This document shows positions 26,141 through 34,939 of a stretch of 64,000 nucleotides of DNA, piece after piece. The translations under genes were made by a program, and so were the position numbers. Numbering within the stretch: the first letter of the stretch is position 1; every line of letters begins with the position of its first letter. Source of the DNA: Haloechinothrix halophila YIM 93223. GTDB taxonomy: Bacteria; Actinomycetota; Actinomycetes; Mycobacteriales; Pseudonocardiaceae. A model generated the notes under the pieces. The model did not search any database, was not told the DNA's origin, and saw only the letters and a list, made by a program, of their open reading frames with translations. Location of the stretch: NCBI RefSeq assembly GCF_000504245.1, contig NZ_KI632509.1, forward strand, positions 4,119,502-4,183,501, given 5' to 3'.

Positions 26141-26300
26141 CGTCCGACCCCTTCCGCTGGCACTGTCCGAGAACACGCGCGTGCGTCCCGACACATGAGC
26201 GCGCATCGTGTCTCACACAATGAAATTCGCACCGGACAACAAGGACGTTACGCTCTTTCCCAGATATTCGCGCATCGCCGTCATTCCTTCCCCGCCCAGA

Positions 26301-26306
26301 TATTCT
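26301..26306 (+). promoter_or_regulatory. -10 element for a leaderless exporter mRNA
   Basis: TATTCT lies six bases before the ATG at 26313, the spacing expected when transcription begins at the start codon; no ribosome site precedes it. A near copy of the surrounding sequence (CCCAGATATTCGCG at 26259-26272, against CCCAGATATTCTCG at 26295-26308) lies 36 bases upstream. Inference from spacing only. Confidence 0.4.
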
Positions 26307-26312
26307 CGTGCG

Positions 26313-28088
26313 ATGCCCCTGTTCGGCACCACACGCACCCCGGCGACGGCACCTCGGCTGGTGGCGACCGCCGCGAGAGAGGTCGTGCGCGCCGACCGAG
26401 CGGGCACCGTCGTCGCCACGCTGTACCAACTCATCGGCGCCGCCGCAGCGCTCGGCGTCGTGGGCGCGGGCAAGCTCACCTTCGACGCGCTGCTCACACC
26501 GGAGGACGCGCGGCTCGGCCTCACCCCAGCACTGCTCGCGCTGGCGTTTCTGACCGCGCTCTCCGGCGCGATCGGACCGCTGCAGGCGCAGCAACACCGC
26601 CTGCTCGGCGAACGGGTGTCGCAGCGCGTGTGGAACCGCCTGCTCGACGCCACCGCCCGCGCCGACTTGCTCAGTTACGAGGCCACCGGCTTCGCGACCA
26701 ACCTGGAACGAGTCCAGCAAAACGCCCTGACTCGCCCGTTCGCGGTAACGACCTCGCTGCTCGGTCTCACTGGTGGCCTGCTCGGCGTGGTCACGATCTC
26801 CACGGCGCTCATCAGCATCGAGCCGTTGCTGGTGCCGGTCCTGCTCACGGCTGGTGTGCCCGCCGTGTTGCTCTCACGCTGGGCGAGCCGGAGCGAGTTC
26901 AGCTTCGCGACCCGGCTGACCGCGCTGTATCGCCGCCGCAACTATCTGCGGCAGCTGCTGACCCAACGTGGCTATGCGGCTGAGCTGCGAGCCTTCGACT
27001 CCGCGCCACGGCTGCGCCGCCACCACAGCGCACTGAACGCCAGCGTCGCCACCGAACTGCGAGGCCAGGTGCGCAGGCGGCAGTTGATCGCGGCGATGAC
27101 CACGCTGGGCATGGCCGCCGCGCTCGCCATCGCCCTGCTCGCCATCGTCGAACTGGTGCGCCGCGGCAGGATCGACCTCGCCACCGCGGGCGCGGCCGCG
27201 ATCGCCGTCCGCCTGCTCTCCACCCAGCTCACCACGCTGTTCACCGCGATCGGCGGGCTGATCGAGTCCGCGCCATTCCTGGCCGACCTGGAACGCTTCA
27301 TCGCCGCCGTGCCCACCATGTCACCGGACGGCACCCGGCGCCCGCTGCGCGACCGGGTCACGCTGACCGGCGTCAGTTTCCGCTATCCGAGCCAGCAACG
27401 CCCCGCCGTCGATGACGTCGACCTCACCATCCGCGCCGGGGAGGTAGTGGCGCTCGTCGGCGAGAACGGTTCCGGCAAAACCACCCTCGCCAAGATCGTC
27501 GCTGGTCTCTACGACGCGGACACCGGCACCCGGCAGTGGGACGGCGTCATCGCCGACCCTGCCGACCTCCGGGCGTCGGTATCGGTGATCTTCCAGGACT
27601 TCGTGCGGTACCAGTTCTCGCTGCGCGAGAACATCGCCATCGCTGACGACGGCCGCGGCGACCCCGCCGCGGTGACCGACGCGGCGCGCAAGGCCGGAGT
27701 ACTCGACTCGGTGCCGTCGCTCCCCGATGGCATGGACACAGTGCTCGGCCGCGACCTGGACGAGGGCGTTGACCTGTCCGGCGGCCAATGGCAGCGGGTC
27801 GCGCTGGCGCGGGCGCTATACCGCACCGCCGACCTTGTCGTGCTGGACGAACCGGCCGCCGCGCTCGACCCACGCACCGAGCACGCGCTGTTCACCGACG
27901 TGCGTGCCACCCTGGACGGGCGTGCGGCGCTGTTGATCTCCCATCGGTTCTCCAGCACCCGCATGGCCGACCGCATCTACGTGATGGACGAGGGCAGGAT
28001 CATCGAGTCCGGCACACACGACGAACTGATGGCACACGACGGCCAGTACGCCCAGCTCTACCGGCTCCAGTCGGCGGCCTACCGCTGA
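26313..28088 (+). CDS. Lasso peptide ABC exporter (D gene)
   Basis: 591-residue half-transporter with an N-terminal six-helix membrane domain and C-terminal ATPase: Walker A GENGSGKTT, signature LSGGQWQRVALARAL, Walker B LVVLDEPAAALD, and His-loop ISHRFSS. It should export the mature lasso peptide. An in-frame GTG at 26208 would add 35 residues, but no ribosome site is evident there and ATG 26313 has a good -10 box six bases upstream. It is divergent from the precursor gene across 172 bp, and its 3' end overlaps the convergent kinase gene by 10 bases. Confidence 0.88.
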   Translation: MPLFGTTRTPATAPRLVATAAREVVRADRAGTVVATLYQLIGAAAALGVVGAGKLTFDALLTPEDARLGLTPALLALAFLTALSGAIGPLQAQQHRLLGERVSQRVWNRLLDATARADLLSYEATGFATNLERVQQNALTRPFAVTTSLLGLTGGLLGVVTISTALISIEPLLVPVLLTAGVPAVLLSRWASRSEFSFATRLTALYRRRNYLRQLLTQRGYAAELRAFDSAPRLRRHHSALNASVATELRGQVRRRQLIAAMTTLGMAAALAIALLAIVELVRRGRIDLATAGAAAIAVRLLSTQLTTLFTAIGGLIESAPFLADLERFIAAVPTMSPDGTRRPLRDRVTLTGVSFRYPSQQRPAVDDVDLTIRAGEVVALVGENGSGKTTLAKIVAGLYDADTGTRQWDGVIADPADLRASVSVIFQDFVRYQFSLRENIAIADDGRGDPAAVTDAARKAGVLDSVPSLPDGMDTVLGRDLDEGVDLSGGQWQRVALARALYRTADLVVLDEPAAALDPRTEHALFTDVRATLDGRAALLISHRFSSTRMADRIYVMDEGRIIESGTHDELMAHDGQYAQLYRLQSAAYR

Positions 28089-29008
28089 ACGGGAGCGGCC
28101 ACGACGTTCCGCAGCGCGGGTAGCACGCTGTCGAACGGCGCGTCCCATGGGATCGTCGCCGTCACGACGGGCACCTGCTCGACCAGGTCGGCAAGCCCTT
28201 GGAACGACGTCGCCAGTGAAGCCTGTTCACACCAGCCAAGTACCCGAGGGAACCGGCTCAGCAGCAACAACGCCCGCACCGGGGCCAGTCGTTCCACGAC
28301 CAGTTCGCTGGCACTCCTGCTAGGACGCGGCACAACGCACAACGCCAGCGGCACCGGTCCCGCTGATACGTCGTCGAACCGCATCGCGAGCCTGCCGTCG
28401 GCGGTGTGGCGAACGGTGGCGCCGTCGGCGAGCCGGTGCGCGCCAGGACGCAGCCGAGTCTCCACACTGCCCGGATAGACGCGCATGGCGGATCCGTGCC
28501 GTTCGATGCGGAGCACGTCGTCGGCGAGGAGCGTGCAGCCATCGCGGCACAGCGCGGTCGCCAGCGTGGACTTGCCCATGCCGGACGCCCCGACGAACGC
28601 GATCGCCACATCGCCGTCGCGCACGGCACTGGCATGCACCACGACGTGTCCCCGCAGCAGCAGATGCAGCGCCAGCACCATTCCGGTGGCGAGCACGGGC
28701 AGGTATCCCTCGTCCACGCCGGGGTGCGGGTGTGCGGTGACCTCGGCGAACTCGTGGTCACCGGTGAATTCGCACAACCCTGGATATCGAAGCACGATAC
28801 CGGCGTCGGGCCGGGCGATGCCGTAGCGCAGTGCGCCGTCGGCGTCGGTCAGCGTCGCCACGGGCGTGCCCTCGGGCGGTTCGGCACGCACTGGACGCCG
28901 GTTGCCGAGGCGCAACGCCAGATCCGGCTCGGCGGCGCCGCCGGGTGGCAGCGGGAGTTCGATGTCGCTGACGACGTCGAGACCGTGGGCGCGGTATCGG
29001 TGCGTCAC
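28079..29008 (-). CDS. HPr-kinase-like lasso peptide kinase
   Basis: 309 residues. HASAV (His125) precedes the P-loop GASGMGKST (140-148), followed by LLADDVLRIE, the Asp-Asp pattern of HPr kinase/phosphorylases. In lasso clusters this family (ThcoK, PadeK, SyanK type) phosphorylates the C-terminal Ser of the precursor. The precursor here does end in Ser. GTG at 29008 overlaps the B2 stop (GTGA), placing it last in the operon B1-C-B2-kinase. The far longer upstream frame is the shadow of B2. Confidence 0.86.
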   Translation of the reverse strand: MTHRYRAHGLDVVSDIELPLPPGGAAEPDLALRLGNRRPVRAEPPEGTPVATLTDADGALRYGIARPDAGIVLRYPGLCEFTGDHEFAEVTAHPHPGVDEGYLPVLATGMVLALHLLLRGHVVVHASAVRDGDVAIAFVGASGMGKSTLATALCRDGCTLLADDVLRIERHGSAMRVYPGSVETRLRPGAHRLADGATVRHTADGRLAMRFDDVSAGPVPLALCVVPRPSRSASELVVERLAPVRALLLLSRFPRVLGWCEQASLATSFQGLADLVEQVPVVTATIPWDAPFDSVLPALRNVVAAPVQR

Positions 29009-29445
29009 GACGGCGCTCCATTCGCTGTGCCGAGGGCCGCGTAGCCCGCTGACGCTGGGTCGAGGGCGACGCCGTCGATTTCGAGCCACGCGTGGGCCGC
29101 GAACACGGCGTCCTCGCGGCGAACGCCGATCCGCAGCACGGGGTCGAGCTGGCGTAATCGGTGGCCCAGCAGCAGGCACCGCCGCAAACAGGTGTCCCCT
29201 GCTGGCCACGCCGACGCGACAGCACAGCACGCCCGCACCGGCGTTTTGGTGCGGCGCGGCAAGACGACGTGCCCGGCGCGGGGCTGGCGGGCGCTGGTGA
29301 GGTCACTACGCAGGCCGAGGCGGGCACACGCAGTGTCGACACCACCGGTACGCAGGCACACCTCGATCACAAGCAGTGTGACGACCGCCCGCGCCGCCTC
29401 GACGCCGAAACGGGCCGCCCGACGGAGTGGCCGGAGCTGGCTCAT
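29005..29445 (-). CDS. Lasso peptide leader peptidase (B2, transglutaminase-like)
   Basis: 146 residues, the usual B2 size. Cys86 in GDTCLRRCLLLG and His118 in AHAWLEIDG form the expected Cys-His pair of this transglutaminase-fold protease, with Asp124 or Asp129 as third member. It removes the leader after Thr-Leu (residue 21) of the precursor with help from the RRE protein. ATG overlaps the stop of the C gene by 4 bases. Confidence 0.88.
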   Translation of the reverse strand: MSQLRPLRRAARFGVEAARAVVTLLVIEVCLRTGGVDTACARLGLRSDLTSARQPRAGHVVLPRRTKTPVRACCAVASAWPAGDTCLRRCLLLGHRLRQLDPVLRIGVRREDAVFAAHAWLEIDGVALDPASAGYAALGTANGAPS

Positions 29446-30677
29446 GGTGTCACCGTCGAGGCGAGCCAGGCCTGCTGCAGTAACAGTGCGGTGCCTGCCG
29501 GTGGTTGTGCGGAGAGCCAGGCGGCCCGGAGCGCATCCGTGTCGATCAGCTGGTGGTCACAGCCAGTGCCGTCCCATGCGCGGGCGAACTCCCGCGATGA
29601 CGCGCCGAACCGGGATGCGTTGAACGTTGCCTTGTCGGTGCGACGCAGCACGGCATCCGGGAGAAGCCCGTCGGCGAGCAACATGGTGCCTGCGGTGCGG
29701 GTGAGCCCACGCCACCGGCCGCCGAACGCCGCGTACGAGTTGATGAACCGATCGTCTGCCAACGGTTCCACCAGCGTGCAGTCGTTGCCGCGGGCCACGA
29801 CGGCTCGGGTCCGTTCGCCGACCGCGACCGCGCGCGACGCCCGGGCCGCGAGCACACTTCGGTCCCAGCGCAGCGGTTGCCGCGCCGTGTGTCGTGCGGT
29901 CGCGCGTTGTGCCGCACGCCGGTGTGTAGACCGCAGCCAGTGTGGGGCGGCGGCCACGTGGCTGGCGACGACGTACCGCAACGGCGATGGCGCGGCACTC
30001 GCTGCCACCACTGTCCAGTCCGTGCGGGAGAGTCCCCTGCCGCGTCGCCGCAGGGCCGCGCGCAGCACCGCGATCCGATGACCGCTGAGCACCTCGTCTC
30101 CCCCATTGCCCGTGACGAGACTGCCACCTGCCGCGTGACCGGTGAGGACGATGGTGTTGGCCAACGCGGCTGGGTATACCGGGCCGCCGTGAGCGCGCAG
30201 GACGGGTGCCATGACGGTGCCGATGAGGTCAAGTTCGGTGGTGATGTTCTTGCGTACCCACTCGAACCGCAGCCCGCTGTCGCGCAGGTGCGTCACGACC
30301 GCGTCCTGCCACGTCGACTCGTCGGCATGGGGATCGTTCGGATAGCGCAGGGTGAGCGCGATTGGCGGTGCGTGTCCTTCTCTCGCCGCCAGATCGGCCG
30401 CGACGGCGAGCAGCAGCGACGAGTCCCTGCCGCCAGAGAAGGCCACGACACACGGTTGGCGCAGCAATGCCGGACGCAACGCGGCGCGCAACGCATGCAC
30501 GGGGTCTGGATCGACGGTGAGCAGGTCCGCAGGCGATGGCCGCGCTGGCGATGTCCCCCGAGGTAGCGACCCGACCGGGTGTCCGATGGCGACCTCGGCC
30601 GGTGCCAGTTTCGGCAAACCGGTTGGTCCATCCCGCGGCGTGTCGTCGTGGGCGAGCAGCACAGCCGGTTCCGTCAC
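29442..30677 (-). CDS. Lasso macrolactam synthetase (C gene, asparagine synthetase-like)
   Basis: 411 residues. The ATP pyrophosphatase motif AFSGGRDSSLLL lies at residues 79-90; GHAAGGSLVTGNGGDEVLSG and PLADDRFI follow the asparagine-synthetase-like pattern. It adenylates the ring acid (Asp9 of the core) for attack by the Gly1 amine. Only ~75 residues precede the PP-loop, with no N-terminal Cys, so the glutaminase-like domain common in C proteins is absent or vestigial. GTG at 30677 overlaps the B1 stop by 4 bases. Confidence 0.85.
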   Translation of the reverse strand: MTEPAVLLAHDDTPRDGPTGLPKLAPAEVAIGHPVGSLPRGTSPARPSPADLLTVDPDPVHALRAALRPALLRQPCVVAFSGGRDSSLLLAVAADLAAREGHAPPIALTLRYPNDPHADESTWQDAVVTHLRDSGLRFEWVRKNITTELDLIGTVMAPVLRAHGGPVYPAALANTIVLTGHAAGGSLVTGNGGDEVLSGHRIAVLRAALRRRGRGLSRTDWTVVAASAAPSPLRYVVASHVAAAPHWLRSTHRRAAQRATARHTARQPLRWDRSVLAARASRAVAVGERTRAVVARGNDCTLVEPLADDRFINSYAAFGGRWRGLTRTAGTMLLADGLLPDAVLRRTDKATFNASRFGASSREFARAWDGTGCDHQLIDTDALRAAWLSAQPPAGTALLLQQAWLASTVTP

Positions 30678-30925
30678 TGCACTAGACCTTCGTCGCGCAG
30701 GCGTGCGATGAAGGATTCGACGTCGCGTCGGGCCACGGCGTGGTCGACGTCGTACTCGGTGACGATGGTGTCGACGAGGTCGTCCACCGACGTGTCCTCC
30801 GCGAGCAGCTCGAACAGGCGGACGCCGACGCCTTTGATCGTGAAGTACCGCGACCTCGGCAGGTTGAGCACGATCGTCTCGTCACCGATCGTGCGGGCCG
30901 AAGTGTCAGCCAATCGAACGCGCAT
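30674..30925 (-). CDS. Lasso RRE protein (B1, PqqD family)
   Basis: 83 residues with the PqqD-like winged-helix pattern: three-strand lead (GDETIVLNLPRSRYFTIKGVG), then RLFELLAEDTSVDDLVDTI and a C-terminal helix ending FIARLRDEGLVQ. It binds the YxxP leader of the precursor and presents it to B2. First gene of the four-gene operon; AAGGGGGC lies just before the ATG. No confident promoter is visible, though CTAGGTAT ~35 bases upstream could be a -10 region. Confidence 0.9.
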   Translation of the reverse strand: MRVRLADTSARTIGDETIVLNLPRSRYFTIKGVGVRLFELLAEDTSVDDLVDTIVTEYDVDHAVARRDVESFIARLRDEGLVQ

Positions 30926-31013
30926 GATGCCCCCTTGTCCAGCGCAAGCGCGAGGTCATACCTAGGTTCGCCCCGGAACGGTGACCTGTTACGCCGGAGC
31001 ACTGGACTACCGG

Positions 31014-32369
31014 TTAGAAGGGTGGTGGTCCGGGTTCGCTCGGCGGCGCTGGGTCTGGTTCGGGTTCGGCGATGCGGGGTGCCCGGCGTCGGTACTTGCG
31101 GCCGGTCGGGGTGGTGATGGTCAGCGTGTCCTCGTTGAACTCGAAGTGCCAGCCCGGCCGATCCTTCAGCCGGTGGTGGCGGCGGCACAGGCAGGCCAGG
31201 AGCTTCGCGTCGGTGGTGCCATGACGGTGCCATTCGATGCTGTGGTCGGTATCGCAACGCCGAGCAGGCCGGTTACACCCCGGCACGAGACACCGCTGGT
31301 CCCGGGCGCGCACATAATCACCCAACTGTGCGGGTGGTTTGTAGCGGCGACGCCCCATCTCCAGGAGCTGTCCCGTCGGCGGGTCGGTGAGGAGACGTCG
31401 CCACGTGCAGCGGGGATCGGCGGCCATCTCGCGGGCGATCTCAGCCGGAATCGGCCCATAGCCCTCCAGATCACCCGGCAGATCCCGTACCCCGAGCAGC
31501 GTCGTCACGGGAACGGTCACCTGGATCTGCACCCGCCGGTAGCTCTCCCGCGTACCGAGCAGCAGTTCGGTGAACACATCGGCACGGATCGCATCCAGAC
31601 TGCGCTCATCACGACGCGAGTTGTTCGACTTCGCGATCGCATCAATCCGCCCATAGATCGCCGCCGCGGTCTCAGCCGGCAGGTAGGCACACAGATCCGC
31701 CATCCCATTCTCGGTGAACCGCAACTCCACCCTGCGGTCTTCGCGGCAGCGCCGCACCCGCTCAGCCGCACCGTCGGGGTCCAGCTTGTCCACCCGGTAA
31801 CGAGCAGAGCGTTGGATCGCCGCCCCATCCCGCCCGTCCAGGAGTGGTTCCATCGCGGCATCGAGTTGGTCGGCGTGCTCATCGGAAAGCAACGCACCCG
31901 CCTCCACCACCTTCTCGGTCTTCACGGCGTCCACATCGCCACGCTCCAACGACGCCAACAACCGCGGAAACCGACGCGTCATCTGAGTAGCCAACTCAAT
32001 CTGTCGATCCGCGTGATGCCGCCCGACCGCCAACGCGAGCCCCACCTCGTCCGCGGTCTCGCGCTCACACCCCCGCCGTGCCCGCAGTTCGGCGATCGCC
32101 TTGAGTTGCACGGCCTGCACCCGCCCGAGCAGACGCTGCGAGAGCTTCGCAACCTCCACGAGAGCATCCGCGTCGAAATCCGCCCACTCCACATCACCAA
32201 GGCACAACACGTCCTCAGGGACAGACAGGCTCTCAGCGGATTCGCCCTCGCCCACGGACGCGGCCCCGGACGCACCGCTGCCTCCCGGCACGGCCTCACT
32301 CTCGAAATTCGGCCCGCCATCAGGCTCACCCTCGAACTCATCCCCATGACTCGACTCTGACGCCGACAT
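31014..32369 (-). CDS. DUF222/13E12-type HNH endonuclease-domain protein
   Basis: 451 residues. A long helical DUF222 region (ALVEVAKLSQRLLGRVQAVQLKAI onward) precedes a C-terminal HNH-like domain CLVPGCNRPARRCDTDHSIEW then CLCRRHHRLKD, with two Cys pairs likely binding zinc. The central Asn position of HNH reads Lys in TTDAKLLACL, so catalysis is uncertain. These proteins occur in many copies per actinobacterial genome; their role is unknown. ATG at 32369 is preferred to an upstream GTG because GGGGGTG stands ahead of it. No partner gene is evident. Confidence 0.85.
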   Translation of the reverse strand: MSASESSHGDEFEGEPDGGPNFESEAVPGGSGASGAASVGEGESAESLSVPEDVLCLGDVEWADFDADALVEVAKLSQRLLGRVQAVQLKAIAELRARRGCERETADEVGLALAVGRHHADRQIELATQMTRRFPRLLASLERGDVDAVKTEKVVEAGALLSDEHADQLDAAMEPLLDGRDGAAIQRSARYRVDKLDPDGAAERVRRCREDRRVELRFTENGMADLCAYLPAETAAAIYGRIDAIAKSNNSRRDERSLDAIRADVFTELLLGTRESYRRVQIQVTVPVTTLLGVRDLPGDLEGYGPIPAEIAREMAADPRCTWRRLLTDPPTGQLLEMGRRRYKPPAQLGDYVRARDQRCLVPGCNRPARRCDTDHSIEWHRHGTTDAKLLACLCRRHHRLKDRPGWHFEFNEDTLTITTPTGRKYRRRAPRIAEPEPDPAPPSEPGPPPF

Positions 32370-32378
32370 CGACCACAC

Positions 32379-32858
32379 CCCCTAGCGCGCGACGACAAAA
32401 GACCCGTCATCCCGCGCCCCCAGAAGAGGCCCACATCACGACACTACTCGAACTGACATTCGACTACAAGAGAAGCGACGTCACCCACACAGGCACCGGC
32501 CCGACGTGCCTCAACAACGCCGTCGCCCAGGCCCGCGCCGCCGCCTAGGTCCGCCACCTCGCGTCCGAGCCCTCATCGTCGACCACCGACCGCGCCAAGC
32601 ACCGCGAAGGACGGCCACGCCGCCACCGACAAATCACACCCAGAGGTGTGACGTGCGATGAGGGTTCCAACGGCACCGGTCGCCGTAGCATGAATTCCAA
32701 CCAGAGAACACGGCCGCAGAACCTCGTCCCGCGACCGGCGTGTCGAATTCGAGATCGGAACGAGACAGCTACGTAGCCGTATACGTGACCTCACGGCTTC
32801 GCGTCCGCGCTCACTCAGCAAGGCTGTCAGTCCCGACCGCTCCCACACGAGGTGGCGC
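32379..32858. other. 480-bp gap, possible decayed coding fragment and promoter region
   Basis: No intact gene seen. From ~32440 to 32548 a plus-strand frame reads an end like VAQARAAA then a stop, faintly reminiscent of a DUF397-type tail; this is weak. A perfect palindrome GCTACGTAGC (32768-32777) followed by GTATAC lies ~80 bases before the beta-helix gene and could mark its regulatory region. Confidence 0.3.
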
Positions 32859-34871
32859 ATGGCCAGACACAGTCACTACGACCCCGAACATCGACGGCAT
32901 GCGCCGCATCGGCGTACCCGACGCCGCTCACACCGCCGTCGCCGCAGCCTCACCGCCGCGCTCATCGGCAGCGCGACCGCCATCGTGATCACTGGTGCCA
33001 TCGCGGTGTTCCCCACGAGCGCCGAAACCCCAGCAGCGACCCAGCTCGAGGTGGAGCGCACCGTCACCTGCCTCACCGATGCGCAGGGCCAGTGCACCAT
33101 CGGACACACGCTGGGCGTCGCGCCTACCCAGATCGAGGTCACCTCATCCCTGCCGCCGCGCGCCCGCGCGTACAAGCTGACAGTCGTGCCAGGATCGGCG
33201 AACGGCGACCAGTTCGAGGTACGCGCCGAGCGGAACAACGGGAAACCGAAGTCGTTCAGCCGCATCCGGTTCGACTACCGTGCCTCGGCCGACGCGAACG
33301 TCGGCGGCGCCACATCGTCGCCGGCGTCGCCGACGACCACGCAGGAAGGCGCCGAAACGCCGAGTCCCGCACCCAGCACCACGACCAGCACGACCGGCAC
33401 GACAACGACCACCGCGGCACCCGAGACGACGACGGCCACGACGTCCGCGACGACAACCACCACCGAGCCGACCACGTCCGGCGCCACGCTCCCCGCCGGG
33501 GCCACCGAAGTCTGCGGCACGGACACGCTCAACGGCCCGGATACCCCGCCCGAGGGCGCCGTCGTCGTCCCAGCGGGCGACAACAGCGGTGTCGACTTCG
33601 GCCACCCCGACACCACGTACTGGTTCGCACCCGGCGTGCACACCCTCGGCCAGGGCGAGTACGCCCAGATCGTCCCGGGCGACAACGCGACGTTCGTCGG
33701 CGCACCGGACGCGGTGCTCGACGGCAAGAACATCAACCGCTACGCGTTCACCCAGCACGCGAGTGGCGTCACCATTCGCTACCTCACCATCCGCAACTTC
33801 GTCGCGCCCACCAATGAGGGCGTCGTCAACCACAACTCCGGCGACGGCTGGACGATCGCGCGCAACACACTGATCAACAACGCTGGTGCGGCGATGATGG
33901 CGGGCTCCGGCCAGCGCATGATCGGCAACTGCGTCGCCCATAATGGACAGTACGGACTCAATGCCTTCCAAGCGGGCAACCAGATCCGCGACATCGTGCT
34001 GCGCGACAACGAGTTCGCGGGCAATCACACCGCCGACCTGGAAGCGCAAAACCCGGGCTGCGGATGCAGCGGCGCGATGAAGTTCTGGTCGGTCGATGGC
34101 GCGCAGATCGTCGGTAATTGGATCCACGATAACCACGGGCCCGGTGTCTGGGCCGACACCAACAACAACGACTTCCTGATCGAACGTAACCTCATCGAGC
34201 GCAACGATGGGCAGGCGGTGTTCTACGAGATCTCCTACAACGTCGTCGTGCGCGACAACGTGATCCGGCACAACACCTGGGCCACCGGCCGCGCCTTCGC
34301 CGACCGGAACGATCCGTTCCCCATTGGCACGGTGTACCTGTCCGAGGCGGGCGGCGAACCGCGCGTGCCAGCGCGCAGCTCGGTCGTCGAGGTCAGTGGC
34401 AACCGGTTCGTCAACAACTGGGGCGGCATCGTCGGGTGGGAGAACGCCGACCGCTTCTGCGGCACCAACACCACCAGTGAGTGCACCCTGCTCATCGGCG
34501 AGAACGACGCCGACCGGTGCGCGCCGCCCGGCATCAACGCCGAGCCCGAGTACTCCGACTGCCGGTGGAAGACCCAGCGGCTGCGAGTCCACGACAACGT
34601 CTTCGTGCACGAGCCCGCCAAGATCGACGACGGCTGCCCGGCAGGATACTGCGGCGTGTCCGGGCTGCTGGCGAACTACGGCACCTGGCCGGACTGGTCG
34701 CCGTACCACGGCCGCGCGGTGCAGGAGGCGATCACGTTCGAACAGGACAACCGGTGGTTCGACAACGACTACACCGGGGCCTGGCGGTTCGTGCCGTACG
34801 AGACCGGCAGGCTGCTCACGCTGGCCGAGTGGCAGGCCGCTCCATACGAGCAGGACGCGGGCTCGTCGTAA
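32859..34871 (+). CDS. Secreted beta-helix protein, putative polysaccharide lyase (copy 2)
   Basis: 670 residues, paralogue of the beta-helix lipoprotein at 16011. A very basic N-terminus (Arg/His-rich, residues 1-30) precedes a hydrophobic export segment ending near TSAET. A ~100-residue beta domain (VERTVTCLTDAQGQCTIGHT) follows, then a Thr-rich linker of ~60 residues, then the beta-helix. Long segments are almost the same as copy 1, such as NWIHDN, GVWADTNNNDFLIE and the end WQAAPYEQDAGSS. It lacks a lipobox, so it is likely released or wall-bound, whereas copy 1 is lipidated. GAGGTGG precedes the ATG. Confidence 0.8.
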   Translation: MARHSHYDPEHRRHAPHRRTRRRSHRRRRSLTAALIGSATAIVITGAIAVFPTSAETPAATQLEVERTVTCLTDAQGQCTIGHTLGVAPTQIEVTSSLPPRARAYKLTVVPGSANGDQFEVRAERNNGKPKSFSRIRFDYRASADANVGGATSSPASPTTTQEGAETPSPAPSTTTSTTGTTTTTAAPETTTATTSATTTTTEPTTSGATLPAGATEVCGTDTLNGPDTPPEGAVVVPAGDNSGVDFGHPDTTYWFAPGVHTLGQGEYAQIVPGDNATFVGAPDAVLDGKNINRYAFTQHASGVTIRYLTIRNFVAPTNEGVVNHNSGDGWTIARNTLINNAGAAMMAGSGQRMIGNCVAHNGQYGLNAFQAGNQIRDIVLRDNEFAGNHTADLEAQNPGCGCSGAMKFWSVDGAQIVGNWIHDNHGPGVWADTNNNDFLIERNLIERNDGQAVFYEISYNVVVRDNVIRHNTWATGRAFADRNDPFPIGTVYLSEAGGEPRVPARSSVVEVSGNRFVNNWGGIVGWENADRFCGTNTTSECTLLIGENDADRCAPPGINAEPEYSDCRWKTQRLRVHDNVFVHEPAKIDDGCPAGYCGVSGLLANYGTWPDWSPYHGRAVQEAITFEQDNRWFDNDYTGAWRFVPYETGRLLTLAEWQAAPYEQDAGSS

Positions 34872-34895
34872 GCGGCGCAACCAGAGCGCGACCAG

Positions 34896-34927
34896 GGTGA
34901 GCCGGGCACAACCGCGCCCGGCTCACC
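34896..34927. terminator. Bidirectional terminator hairpin between convergent genes
   Basis: Perfect 12-bp arms GGTGAGCCGGGC (34896-34907) and GCCCGGCTCACC (34916-34927) with an 8-base loop, 24 bases after the beta-helix stop and 12 bases before the stop of the convergent PLP-enzyme gene. No T-tract, as is common in actinomycetes. Confidence 0.8.
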
Positions 34928-34939
34928 TGACTCGCACCG

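Noticed and set aside
26141-26206. Longer lasso precursor starting at 26206
   Set aside because: The extra N-terminal residues have no leader features, and a strong ribosome site lies directly before ATG 26140.
31014-32369. HNH gene as part of a group II intron or insertion sequence
   Set aside because: No reverse transcriptase, transposase or terminal repeats; DUF222-HNH genes are common stand-alone genes in actinomycetes.
32573-32860. 95-codon minus-strand frame before the second beta-helix gene
   Set aside because: No ribosome site, no motif, and it overlaps the probable promoter and start of the plus-strand gene.
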